From contig JAGFJD010000195.1 of NCBI GenBank assembly GCA_024102975.1, positions 1-60,918 of the forward strand: a stretch of 60,918 bases of DNA, in the 5' to 3' direction. Position numbers and translations under genes: made by a program. This stretch comes from Phaeodactylibacter sp. (GTDB lineage: Bacteria; Bacteroidota; Bacteroidia; Chitinophagales; Saprospiraceae). The notes beneath the pieces were generated by a model. That model was not told the origin of the DNA and did not search any database. It saw only the letters and a list, made by a program, of their open reading frames with translations. Shown piece by piece: positions 24,742 through 33,069 of this stretch; positions within the stretch are counted from its first letter, which is position 1; each line of letters opens with the position of its first letter.

Positions 24742-25697
24742 GGTAGTTCAGCTTGTTTAGTTGGGGCTTCCAGCGCCCCCAATAGCCCGGTTTCCCGGCA
24801 GTATGTTTGCAAAGGGACAGAAATGTATCCGCGCCTGGCGTAAAAGGATATTTCCTTTTCGTAAAGCTGGGCGACGGCGGGCCCCAGGTTTTTTGCTTTC
24901 AGTTTTGACCGGAGGACATCCTTCAGCAGGTAAGCAAAGAGGTTGCTGTTCCGCCGTTCGATGGCCCGTTTTTCGGTGGATTCATCGAGGAACTCATTGG
25001 GGTGGATGTCAAAAACGATGGGTTTGCCGTTCCAGTTGTTTTCCTGGTGCGACAGATGGCGTTGGACGCCGGTAATGAAAGGGAAAACCCGCATTGTGGT
25101 GCTCGTGTAGGGAAAAAAGGTGGCGGACAAAGGCACTTCCACCAGGGAGCTGTTGCCTTTTTTAAAGATGTTGTTTTCATCCACCCGGTAGGGGAGGCGC
25201 GGCGCCGCCAGCCACTTAAACTTTTTTCTGCTTCCGAAAGAAAGAAAAAAATCAAAACGCTGGGAAGCCACTGAGCTGTCGATCCGGTAACCGCTTTCGA
25301 TGAGCGCCCGGGCCGTATGCTCGCCTACCCTCAGGGCGGGCGAGCGGAAGGAAATGACCTCCTGGCCGCTGATGTCCTCCAGGATTTTCCTGGACGTTTG
25401 CAACTGATACAGTTGGGCTTTGAACGGGAGCGCGTCCAGCCCGTCTTCTTTTTTGTGGGATAAGCTGTGGCTGCCCACTTCATGGCCGTCCTTCAGTACC
25501 ATCCGGACCACGTCCGGGTATAACCGGGCAATGTGGCCGGTAAAGAAAAATGTGCTCCGGATGTTGTGCCTCCGGTAAATATCCAGCAAAACGGGCATTC
25601 CCTCTTTCCAGACTTTCAGGCCGGTTTCATCCCGCAGGGCATTGTGCCAGATAGAGGTGGTTTCCACATCGTTGGTCCATAGCGCGTACTTAACCAT
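24738..25697 (-). CDS. Polysaccharide deacetylase (CE4 type) 2
   Basis: A 319-residue CE4-type protein. WTNDVETTS carries the catalytic Asp, TFFFTGHIARLYPDVV and GHEVGSHSLSHKK give the metal-binding His pair, and ISFRSPALRVGE is the Arg-containing motif 3. There is no signal peptide. IHPNEFLDE near residue 245 looks like the late catalytic-His motif. Overlaps on both sides (8 bp upstream, 4 bp downstream) place it in a tight deacetylase-deacetylase-formyltransferase-asnB run, consistent with stepwise remodelling of amino sugars in the cytoplasm. Confidence 0.9.
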   Translation of the reverse strand: MVKYALWTNDVETTSIWHNALRDETGLKVWKEGMPVLLDIYRRHNIRSTFFFTGHIARLYPDVVRMVLKDGHEVGSHSLSHKKEDGLDALPFKAQLYQLQTSRKILEDISGQEVISFRSPALRVGEHTARALIESGYRIDSSVASQRFDFFLSFGSRKKFKWLAAPRLPYRVDENNIFKKGNSSLVEVPLSATFFPYTSTTMRVFPFITGVQRHLSHQENNWNGKPIVFDIHPNEFLDESTEKRAIERRNSNLFAYLLKDVLRSKLKAKNLGPAVAQLYEKEISFYARRGYISVPLQTYCRETGLLGALEAPTKQAELP

Positions 25698-26466
25698 TCG
25701 CTTTTCTGTTTACGAGGAAAAACTTGACGATGTTCTTCAAATTCTGCAGGATCAGCTCCTTGTACCAGCCAAATCCCGGCTCAAACCAGCGATGCGGATG
25801 CGTATTGATCATGAGCTGGGCCGGCAGCCGGCCTTCTGCGAGCAACTGGATCAGATGGGCAGTGCTTTTGATGGGAATATCGAACCCGGAGTGTACTTTG
25901 TCTCTGACGCTCACCTGGCTGTTGTTCCAGGCCCTGCCGGTATCCGTGATGTAAAAGACTTTCGAGAAGTCAACGTCAAAGTAGGGTTCGGCAATGATCC
26001 CGAAGTCCCGGTAATCGTAATGCTCCCAGAGTTTCCGGTTGTCCCACCGGGTCATAGGGCTTCCGTGCATGCAAATGGTTTTCGAGGGGTAGAACTTCCG
26101 GAGCCGCCGGAGCTGGGCGGCAAAGTGTTTTATGGCTTTTTCGTGATCTCCCCTCGTGATCGTCAGGTCTTCATAATGGTAGGCCACTTCGTGGCCCAGG
26201 GCGGTGACTTTGCCGATGATTCGCTCATCCCAGACCGAAGGGACAACCCGGAAGAAATAGGTCGCTTTTAACCCCCTTTCCTGTTCTATCCTGGCCATTT
26301 TAAGGGCATTGGAGGGGATGCGGTCTACGTCGTGACGGAGGACGGCCACCTTGCCGCCTTGATTGCCGTCGGCAAATTGCTCGAAGGTTTGGAAGAGATA
26401 TCCGTTCCCGGACAGAGCGTCCAGCAATTGCTTGTAGGTTTCCAGGGTGAAATCTTTACCTGACAT
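25690..26466 (-). CDS. Polysaccharide deacetylase-like protein
   Basis: A 258-residue protein with a deacetylase fold: VAVLRHDVDRIPSNALKMARIE near residue 40, then KATYFFRVVPS and LGHEVAYHYED. The usual NHSxxH metal motif is altered to YHYED, so the metal site and activity are uncertain. ICMHGSPMTRWDNRKLW may supply another His. Proteins of this type are common beside GT4 and WecB genes, without an assigned reaction. It overlaps deacetylase 2 by 8 bp and follows wecB at 60 bp. Confidence 0.78.
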   Translation of the reverse strand: MSGKDFTLETYKQLLDALSGNGYLFQTFEQFADGNQGGKVAVLRHDVDRIPSNALKMARIEQERGLKATYFFRVVPSVWDERIIGKVTALGHEVAYHYEDLTITRGDHEKAIKHFAAQLRRLRKFYPSKTICMHGSPMTRWDNRKLWEHYDYRDFGIIAEPYFDVDFSKVFYITDTGRAWNNSQVSVRDKVHSGFDIPIKSTAHLIQLLAEGRLPAQLMINTHPHRWFEPGFGWYKELILQNLKNIVKFFLVNRKANG

Positions 26467-26526
26467 GTAAACATTGGTTTTGAGGGGTTGCCTGGCGCCG
26501 CCCGGCTACAAGGCGGAAAATGGAGT

Positions 26527-27711
26527 TCAAGCTTGCGGGTATCCGGCCACAGCCGCTGCCCGCCCTGCATACAAGGAGCCTATTTTTTTCACGATCCGCA
26601 CTGCGGCGCGCCCGTCCCAAAGAGGCGGTATGCCCCCTTTTTTCCATTTGCCGGCCAGTATCCTTGCCATGGGGGCGGCCAGGGCGGCAGGGTCGGTGCC
26701 GATCAACTCGTTGGTGCCGGTATGGATCGTTTCCGGCCGCTCGGTGCTGTCGCGCAGGGTCAGGCAGGGTACGCCCATCACAGTGGCTTCTTCGGTAATG
26801 CCGCCGGAGTCGGTGATAATGCCTCTGGCATGCCGGGCCAGATAGTTGAACTCCAGATACCCGAGGGGTTCCGAGCAGATCAGCCCGGGAGCTTCCAGCA
26901 TCAGGTTGTTCAGCACTTTGGCCGTCCGGGGGTGAACGGGAAACACGACCGGCTTTCCTGCTGCGCAACGGACGATCTCTTTCAGCAGCAGGAGCAGCCG
27001 CTGTTCTTCGTCTACATTCGTCGGGCGGTGCAGGGTGAGCACGAAGTACTCTTTTTTGCGCAGCTGCCTTTCCCGCCACAGGGCCGGCGGCCGCAGGCGG
27101 CTCTGGTTGGCCAGGAGCGTATCTATCATGGTGTTGCCCACCAGGTGGATGCGGCCCGGCGAAACGCCCTCCCGCCGGAGGTTTTCTCCCGCCAGGGCGG
27201 AGGTCGTGAAACAATGATCGCAGATCGCGTCGGTAACGATGCGGTTGATCTCTTCCGGCATAGTGCGGTCGCCCGAGCGGATGCCGGCTTCTACATGAGC
27301 TACGTCAATACACAGCTTTTTGGCAGCCAGAGCGCAGGCCATGGTGGACGTGACGTCGCCGACTACCAGCACCAAATCCGGGGGATGAGCCATCAGCTCC
27401 TGCTCAAAGCCCGTCATAATGGCCGCCGTCTGTACAGCCTGGGTGCCGGAACCAACCGCCAGGTTGATATCCGGGGCAGGGATGTTCAGCTCGTCGAAGA
27501 AAGCCTGGCTGAGCTTTGGGTCGTAATGTTGCCCGGTATGTACCAGGCGGTAGGAGATGGGGCCGCTGTTCGCGTTTTTCTGTTCGCTTTGTGAACCGCC
27601 AGCTGCGAACTGCGAGCCGCTACTGGCAAATGGCGAATGGCGGATGGCTTCAATAATCGGCGCTATTTTCATGAAGTTGGGGCGGGCGCCGGCAACAAGC
27701 GTAAGTTTCAT
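26527..27711 (-). CDS. wecB: UDP-N-acetylglucosamine 2-epimerase, WecB paralog 2, with repeat-derived insertion
   Basis: A 394-residue non-hydrolysing epimerase with intact family motifs: VAGARPNFMKIAPII, LVHTGQHYDPKLSQ, VVGDVTSTMACA, HVEAGIRSGDRTMPEEINR and TDSGGITEEA. Between AIR (residue ~24) and YRLVHTGQHYD there are about 20 extra residues rich in Ser, Gly, Gln and Asn. Their DNA (27560-27640) is the same gttcgc/ggcgaat vocabulary as the intergenic repeats at 1557-1686 and 54011-54033. The insertion sits on a surface loop after the first helix, so function may survive. It lies 117 bp after the DUF354 gene, the larger of the two gaps around it. Confidence 0.93.
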   Translation of the reverse strand: MKLTLVAGARPNFMKIAPIIEAIRHSPFASSGSQFAAGGSQSEQKNANSGPISYRLVHTGQHYDPKLSQAFFDELNIPAPDINLAVGSGTQAVQTAAIMTGFEQELMAHPPDLVLVVGDVTSTMACALAAKKLCIDVAHVEAGIRSGDRTMPEEINRIVTDAICDHCFTTSALAGENLRREGVSPGRIHLVGNTMIDTLLANQSRLRPPALWRERQLRKKEYFVLTLHRPTNVDEEQRLLLLLKEIVRCAAGKPVVFPVHPRTAKVLNNLMLEAPGLICSEPLGYLEFNYLARHARGIITDSGGITEEATVMGVPCLTLRDSTERPETIHTGTNELIGTDPAALAAPMARILAGKWKKGGIPPLWDGRAAVRIVKKIGSLYAGRAAAVAGYPQA

Positions 27712-27828
27712 TTTGGTTGGGTTGAGGTGGAAGGAACAAGGTTCCCGTAAGGTTAATGGCGACAGGTTCGCCCGGGCGGATAACGGCCAGGAATTGCATC
27801 CAGGTATAATTCCAGGCTGGCCCCTGGC

Positions 27829-28938
27829 TCACTGTGCAATCTGCGCCGGACTGAACCGCCCGGCGTATTCAGGATCATCCTTCAGGGCCTGGGCGCTTCG
27901 GGGGTAGTTTTCCACAAACCAGGCCATGAATGCCGAGAGGTCTATCTTGTCGGCAAGCATAGCCCGGCGGCGGCGTTGCCATTCTTCCTTCAGGTTTGGC
28001 ATTGCGAGCAAGGTTTTTAGTTTCCAGACGAGCTTGTCGAAGTCGCCGGGGTGGTAACCGAAAGTCAGGCCGTATTTTTTCTCCTGCTCTTCCAGGTAGG
28101 AAATCCGGCCTGCGAAGGTGTTGCAACGCAGGGAAGGCACGCCCAGCACCGCTGCCTCGGAGGCCATAGTCTGGCTGTCGCCAATAAATATGGCCGCATA
28201 AGCCAACAGAGAATGCGCCTTTTGGGGCGAAACCTTCATCTGGTACTCCTGCAGCTCTGGTTCGATTTCCCGCTCCGTGGTGATAAAGATCGCCCCGTGG
28301 GGTTTCAGGATTTCTACAAGCTTAAGCTTTTGCTCCGGAGAAAGCCCTTTCACCCCCGTGTCGTGGTGCGCTTTAAAAACATTAAAACGAAGGATGAAAA
28401 ACGGGCTGCCTTCTTTTAAGCCGCTCTCGGCCAGCACGGCCGGGTCGGGGCGAAAATGATTGGGATGCAGGTAAGCGAGTTCGTGGTAAGCCGGGTAATA
28501 GACCGTGTCCCGGCGCCTTCTCTTGCCCTGCAGGACATTGGGGGAAAGCAAACTGGAGGCAAACGGGTTGACGAACCTGGCCACCAGCGGTTCCACTTCG
28601 TCATCGTCGTCGTCAAAAACGATGGATTTGACTTTTGAAATGCAGGATATATGGGCAATCGTTGCTGATGACCCCACAGCCACAGCAATCTCGTTTTCTC
28701 TGCAGGCCTGGAGCAACTTCAGGTTAAACCATGCCTGTTTCCAGATTTTGCCAAGCAGGGCGTCCGGCTTTTCGGGCATGGTTATGTATGGGATGCCATA
28801 AGATGCCAGCAATTGCGTGGCGCTGGAGAGGTTTTTAACCGTCACCACCACCGTATGGCCTTTCTCCCTGAGCCGGAAATACAGATTCCGGTAGAGGTGT
28901 ACGTGAGCAGGGTGCCCGATGTCAATCAGAAAATTCAT
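27829..28938 (-). CDS. DUF354 family protein (GT-B-like)
   Basis: A 369-residue DUF354 protein. MNFLIDIGHPAHVHLYRNLYF at the start and IGDSQTMASEAAVLGVPSLRCN near residue 250 are the family hallmarks. The latter resembles the donor-binding part of GT-B enzymes and WecB. DUF354 members sit in polysaccharide clusters of bacteria and archaea, and their reaction is not established. A run of five Asp (IVFDDDDDEVEP, residues ~107-116) comes from a gtc trinucleotide tract at 28602-28618. It lies 11 bp after the FemAB-like gene. It is probably cytoplasmic. Confidence 0.88.
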   Translation of the reverse strand: MNFLIDIGHPAHVHLYRNLYFRLREKGHTVVVTVKNLSSATQLLASYGIPYITMPEKPDALLGKIWKQAWFNLKLLQACRENEIAVAVGSSATIAHISCISKVKSIVFDDDDDEVEPLVARFVNPFASSLLSPNVLQGKRRRRDTVYYPAYHELAYLHPNHFRPDPAVLAESGLKEGSPFFILRFNVFKAHHDTGVKGLSPEQKLKLVEILKPHGAIFITTEREIEPELQEYQMKVSPQKAHSLLAYAAIFIGDSQTMASEAAVLGVPSLRCNTFAGRISYLEEQEKKYGLTFGYHPGDFDKLVWKLKTLLAMPNLKEEWQRRRRAMLADKIDLSAFMAWFVENYPRSAQALKDDPEYAGRFSPAQIAQ

Positions 28939-28949
28939 TTGGTTCCTGT

Positions 28950-29981
28950 TTATCGAGTCATTTGGTAAATTTTCAACCCCAACTTGCCTATGCTGTACAA
29001 GGCTTTATCCAGGACGAGGGAATACCGGCCGTAACAAACCTCCTCGCCTCCGAACCGGGCTTTGAACTCCCGCACCCCGTATGCTTCATCCGGCCGGCCG
29101 GCACCCATGAAGTCGAAATACCTGTACCCGTTCTCGGCAGCGAATTTAATTGGCGCCCAGGTGGCCAGAACGCTTGGATGCAGCCCTTTTCTCAGTTGAT
29201 CCCTGCCGCAACGGTACCATTCATATACCGTACGGTTGCCAAACACCGGGCATACGTTGCCCCCGACTACCTCCCCCTTGTATTTCACGACGAAGAATTT
29301 GCCGGCGCCCAGGCGCCAGAACCGCAGAAACAGGTCCGGGCCGGCCAGGGGTTTTTTCACTTTTTCAGCATAAAGTTGCCGGAGCAACCGATAAAAGGCC
29401 ATCACTTCTTCTTCGCTTCCGGCCTCGGCGACTTCTGCTCCTGCCTCAAGGCTGGACCTGATCTGCCGTTTCCGGCTGCGGCTCATCAGCCGGCTCACTT
29501 CGGTTTTGTCTTCCGTCCGGAGCAAAAAATTCAGGTATGGGATATAGTCAAAACCGGCGCCTTCAAAAATATCCCGAAATTCAGAAATGTCGTGCAGATT
29601 TCGGAATTCCATATAAATGGCATGTTCACGGGCATATTGCCTGGCTGCTTCCAGCAGCTGGCGGGCGCAGGCGCGACGGCCTTCCAGTGCCCCTCCTCCT
29701 GTCAGCGGGCCTCCCCAGGCGGTTAGCCGCCTCGAAAACCAGGCTTTCAGGCCGCTTCCGCTCACTTGTACCAGGCCAAGCAACGTTCCGGCGATTTGCC
29801 CATTTCCGCCCTGGGCAACGAAAAGCACCGGCTGGAATTCGGCAGCCTGCGCGCACAGTTGGAAAAAATCGCCGCTCTGGAAATAACTGCCGTTAGGATC
29901 CTGCTCGACGAAGGCCCGAAAAGGGAAATAAAGTTTATCGGACTGAAGCGCCCTGAAATCAGTAAAAGCTTTTATCGTCAT
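28950..29981 (-). CDS. FemAB-like/GNAT-fold acyl or aminoacyl transferase
   Basis: A 343-residue protein built like FemABX proteins, two GNAT-type halves. The second half (residues ~190-330) has SRKRQIRSSLEAGAEV, RLLRQLYAEKVKKPL, FFVVKYKGEVVGGNVCPVFG and YFDFMGAGRPDEAYGVREFKARFGG, the last being typical of the PEP-CTERM/XrtA-associated FemAB group. FemX proteins add amino acids from aminoacyl-tRNA to a lipid-linked sugar, and the homologues in exopolysaccharide loci are assumed to acylate sugars. I chose the ATG at 29981, since upstream codons run antisense to asnB. It follows asnB paralog 2 at 20 bp. Confidence 0.85.
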   Translation of the reverse strand: MTIKAFTDFRALQSDKLYFPFRAFVEQDPNGSYFQSGDFFQLCAQAAEFQPVLFVAQGGNGQIAGTLLGLVQVSGSGLKAWFSRRLTAWGGPLTGGGALEGRRACARQLLEAARQYAREHAIYMEFRNLHDISEFRDIFEGAGFDYIPYLNFLLRTEDKTEVSRLMSRSRKRQIRSSLEAGAEVAEAGSEEEVMAFYRLLRQLYAEKVKKPLAGPDLFLRFWRLGAGKFFVVKYKGEVVGGNVCPVFGNRTVYEWYRCGRDQLRKGLHPSVLATWAPIKFAAENGYRYFDFMGAGRPDEAYGVREFKARFGGEEVCYGRYSLVLDKALYSIGKLGLKIYQMTR

Positions 29982-30001
29982 TTTCAACCCAGGTGCAATT
30001 G

Positions 30002-31855
30002 TTAATCCACAAATTGACGGAACCAGTTCTCCAGGTGTATCCACTTCCAGATTTCTTTGGATACATTGGTTTTTCCCTCCCCATGCCGCATGAACAAATC
30101 CTGGGCTTTGGAGGCATCCACCAGGCCGCGCCCCCTGAATTCCGGGCTGTTCAGCGTTTCGAGGACCAGCTTTTTCCAGGCTGGCGCCCGGAACCATTCG
30201 TCCTGGGGAGTGCCGAAGCCCATCTTGTCGCGCCGCATCCGGATGGCCTCGGGCAGGGTGCCGCGCATGGCCTCCCGCAGGATGTGCTTGGTCATCCCCT
30301 TTTCGATGATCCATTCGCCGGGCAGGGGCAGGGCCCGCTCCACCAGCCGGTAGTCCAGAAACGGAACCCGCGCCTCAATGGAATGCCACATGGAGTTGCG
30401 GTCCTCCCACTTTAACAGGTGTTCGAGCTTGTACTCGAAATGGTTGATCAGCGCCTCCCCCAGAGAAGGCGAGCCATAAAGCTCGCCGGGCACCGTATGG
30501 GCTTGGGAAGCAAAGGCATGAAAGAAATCGGGTTGCAGGTATTTTTTTTCCATGGCCCGGAGCCGGGTGCGCCAGGCCTCGGACAAAAGGAAAAATGCAA
30601 AACTTTTAATGCCGAGCAGCGCCCGGTGCTTGGCAGCATAGTGGCCCATTTCTGAGAACAACCTTCCCAGCTTTCCCCTGCGCAGCAAATCCTTGAAGTA
30701 GAAGCCGTAAAAATAGTGGTAGCCCGCCAGCGCCTCGTCGGCGCCCTGCCCGTCCAGCGTCACGGTGACGTGGCCTTTTGCCAGTTCCATCACTTTGAAC
30801 TGAGCGTAGGGGCCGGTCGTGGGAACCGGTTCGGCGTGGGCCTGAATGAACGGGCCGATGTCCGCCATCAGGGTCTGCTCATCGGGCCGTATGAAGTGCA
30901 TTTTTCGAAGTTCGGGCCGGAACAGGTTGATGAACTCCGATTCGTCGCCGTACTTCCCTTCGCCGTACACCGCCGAGAAGGTGTTGAGGCCGTCCTGCCG
31001 GTAATCTTTCAAAAGTATAGAAACGATGCTGGATGAATCCAGCCCGCCGCTGAGGCATACGCCCACCGGCACGTCGCTCCTCAGCCTGAGCCCAATGGAT
31101 GAAGACAATAATTCCCGGAATTCTTCTCCATTCCGGAAAGGAGGCTTCAGTTCGCTGCGCAGGTTATACCACCGCTGTATGGAGAGGCCTTTTTCCGGGG
31201 CGGCGCCAACCTGGCTGGGGGCGCACCGGAAACAACATCCGTGGCTGAGCTTTTTGACCTCCTCGAAGAACGTCCGGCCGGATTGGTCCGTACGGTTGAA
31301 AACGAGGTAGTCAAAAATGCTGTGCAGGTCGGCGGTTGGCTTTCGGCCAAGTACGGCAAGTATGGGCGGAATCTCCGAGGCGAAGACAATCCGGTTGTTG
31401 TCCCGGCAGTAATAGAACGGCTTGATGCCGTATCGGTCACGGGCGCCAAACAGCGTTTGCGCTTCCCGGTCGTAGATGACGAAGGCCCACATGCCGTTGA
31501 GCCGGTGCAGCATGGCTTCTCCCCAGGCCTGATACGCACACAGGAGCACCTCCGTATCGGTCCGGGTGCGGAAGGAGAATCCCAGCTTTTTCAAATCCTC
31601 CCTCAGTTCAATATAGTTGTATATTTCGCCGTTGAAGACGATGACAAACCGTTCGTCCTGGCTGACCATGGGCTGGTGCCCCGCCGGGCTCAGGTCGATG
31701 ATGCTGAGCCGGACGAAGCCCAGGCCCACGCCGTTTTCACGGAACATGCCCTCGTCATCCGGCCCCCGGTGTTTCATGGCCCGGATCATGTGGCAAATCT
31801 GTTCTTCCCGCACTTCGGAACCATCGAGATTTATTATGCCGGCTATCCCGCACAT
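30002..31855 (-). CDS. asnB: Asparagine synthase (glutamine-hydrolysing), AsnB paralog 2
   Basis: A 617-residue AsnB homologue with all active parts: MCGIAGIINLDG with the Cys nucleophile, KHRGPDDEGMF, NGEIYNYIEL and the ATP loop LSGGLDSSSIVSI. Its synthetase half is clearly different from paralog 1, so the amidated or ligated substrate probably differs. The ATG at 31855 gives the catalytic Cys2. The longer open frame to 32008 overlaps the GT4 gene and adds nothing homologous. The start overlaps that GT4 gene by 13 bp. It likely amidates a sugar acid or forms an amide with an amino acid on the repeat unit. Confidence 0.94.
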   Translation of the reverse strand: MCGIAGIINLDGSEVREEQICHMIRAMKHRGPDDEGMFRENGVGLGFVRLSIIDLSPAGHQPMVSQDERFVIVFNGEIYNYIELREDLKKLGFSFRTRTDTEVLLCAYQAWGEAMLHRLNGMWAFVIYDREAQTLFGARDRYGIKPFYYCRDNNRIVFASEIPPILAVLGRKPTADLHSIFDYLVFNRTDQSGRTFFEEVKKLSHGCCFRCAPSQVGAAPEKGLSIQRWYNLRSELKPPFRNGEEFRELLSSSIGLRLRSDVPVGVCLSGGLDSSSIVSILLKDYRQDGLNTFSAVYGEGKYGDESEFINLFRPELRKMHFIRPDEQTLMADIGPFIQAHAEPVPTTGPYAQFKVMELAKGHVTVTLDGQGADEALAGYHYFYGFYFKDLLRRGKLGRLFSEMGHYAAKHRALLGIKSFAFFLLSEAWRTRLRAMEKKYLQPDFFHAFASQAHTVPGELYGSPSLGEALINHFEYKLEHLLKWEDRNSMWHSIEARVPFLDYRLVERALPLPGEWIIEKGMTKHILREAMRGTLPEAIRMRRDKMGFGTPQDEWFRAPAWKKLVLETLNSPEFRGRGLVDASKAQDLFMRHGEGKTNVSKEIWKWIHLENWFRQFVD

Positions 31856-33069
31856 AACTGGTTGTAAATGGCCTCCAGCTCTTTTTCTTTCTCGTGCAAA
31901 TCCAGGTGTTTCCGGGCAAAGGCCTGCCCGGCAGTGCCCAGCCGCGCCCGAAGGCCGGGTTCGGCAATCAACCGCAAAAGCCACAATTGGAGGCCTTCGA
32001 CATCCCATTCTTCGGCCAGCAGGCCCGTCCGCCCCTGTTCTATAATGTAGGGGATGCCGGCATGGTATGTGGAAATAACCGGCAGGCCGGCGGCCATCGC
32101 TTCCACAATCGTCCCCGGGATGCCTTCCTTGTCTCCGTTTTCCGCAGTGACGCTGGGGTGTACGAAAATGTCGGCTTGCTGATATTCCCGGATCAGCTCT
32201 CTGCTCCCGTACGGCAATGCTCCTGCGAAATCGATATGTCCGGACAGGCCGTTCCGGGTGGCGAACAACCGGAGCGCTTCTTCCAGCCTGCCCGCTCCCA
32301 CCAGCCGCAGTTTCCAGTTGTGCGTACCGGCCTGCTTTAATGCCGACAAGCTCCGGAACAGGAATTCATGCCCTTTTTGGGGTTCCAGGCTGGCTACTGT
32401 CAACAAAGTAAGTTCTTTTTTTGGCGGATACTGCCTCTCAGCGAAAAACTGCCGGCAGTCTGTTCCGTAATAGTGTACGATAACCTTCTCTTCCGGGCAC
32501 CCGGCAGCCATCAGGTCTTTCTTCATGTCGGGAGACATGGCAAACACGGCTGAGACGTCTCTGAAGACACGCCTTTGCAGGAAGGCCGCCCCGTATCCGA
32601 AGTATCGCCCGGGAAAGGAGGAACAATCATAACCGTAAAAGGAAACGACCGAAGGAATCTTCAGCTTTCGGAGCAAGGGGTAGTACATGCCGCAATCCGT
32701 CCCGTAATGGAAATGGCAAAGCGCCACCCGCTGTTCTCTAAGGAATTCCAGGATCATGCGTTGCTGGCGGGGCGACAGCATTCCGGGGCCGGCGAACAAG
32801 GCCCGGTCCAGCCACCGCTGGCCCCGGCTCAGGTCCAGGCGGGGATAAGGCGCGCCGTCGAACTGCCCGTAGCCGCCGTCCAGCGGTTTGGAAACCTGCG
32901 CCCTCCAGAGCAAAACCGGCTGGTACCGGACATGGGCCTTTACCTGGTTCTGGATGAATGATGCCCGGAACTGGGTGTCTTTCCTGACGAAATGGGCAAC
33001 CCGGGGAAGCGTGCCCCGCAGGTTTTTATGCCCTTCCGCGACTAGTTGATCTCTATGCGCCTGAGCCAT
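31843..33069 (-). CDS. GT4 glycosyltransferase, colanic-acid WcaL-like
   Basis: A 408-residue GT-B retaining transferase. The N-terminal half contains RVAHFVRKDTQFRASFIQNQV and HFHYGTDCGMYYPLL, typical of WcaL/AmsK-type enzymes. The C-terminal half has LLTVASLEPQKGHEFLFRSL, IDFAGALPYGSRELI, then DIFVHPSVTAENGDKEGIPGTIVEAMAAGLPVI with the EGxP plus ExMAAGLP donor-site signature. It is cytoplasmic or membrane-associated and adds one sugar to the lipid-linked repeat unit; sugar specificity cannot be read. It overlaps both neighbours (13 and 28 bp). Confidence 0.94.
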   Translation of the reverse strand: MAQAHRDQLVAEGHKNLRGTLPRVAHFVRKDTQFRASFIQNQVKAHVRYQPVLLWRAQVSKPLDGGYGQFDGAPYPRLDLSRGQRWLDRALFAGPGMLSPRQQRMILEFLREQRVALCHFHYGTDCGMYYPLLRKLKIPSVVSFYGYDCSSFPGRYFGYGAAFLQRRVFRDVSAVFAMSPDMKKDLMAAGCPEEKVIVHYYGTDCRQFFAERQYPPKKELTLLTVASLEPQKGHEFLFRSLSALKQAGTHNWKLRLVGAGRLEEALRLFATRNGLSGHIDFAGALPYGSRELIREYQQADIFVHPSVTAENGDKEGIPGTIVEAMAAGLPVISTYHAGIPYIIEQGRTGLLAEEWDVEGLQLWLLRLIAEPGLRARLGTAGQAFARKHLDLHEKEKELEAIYNQLCAG

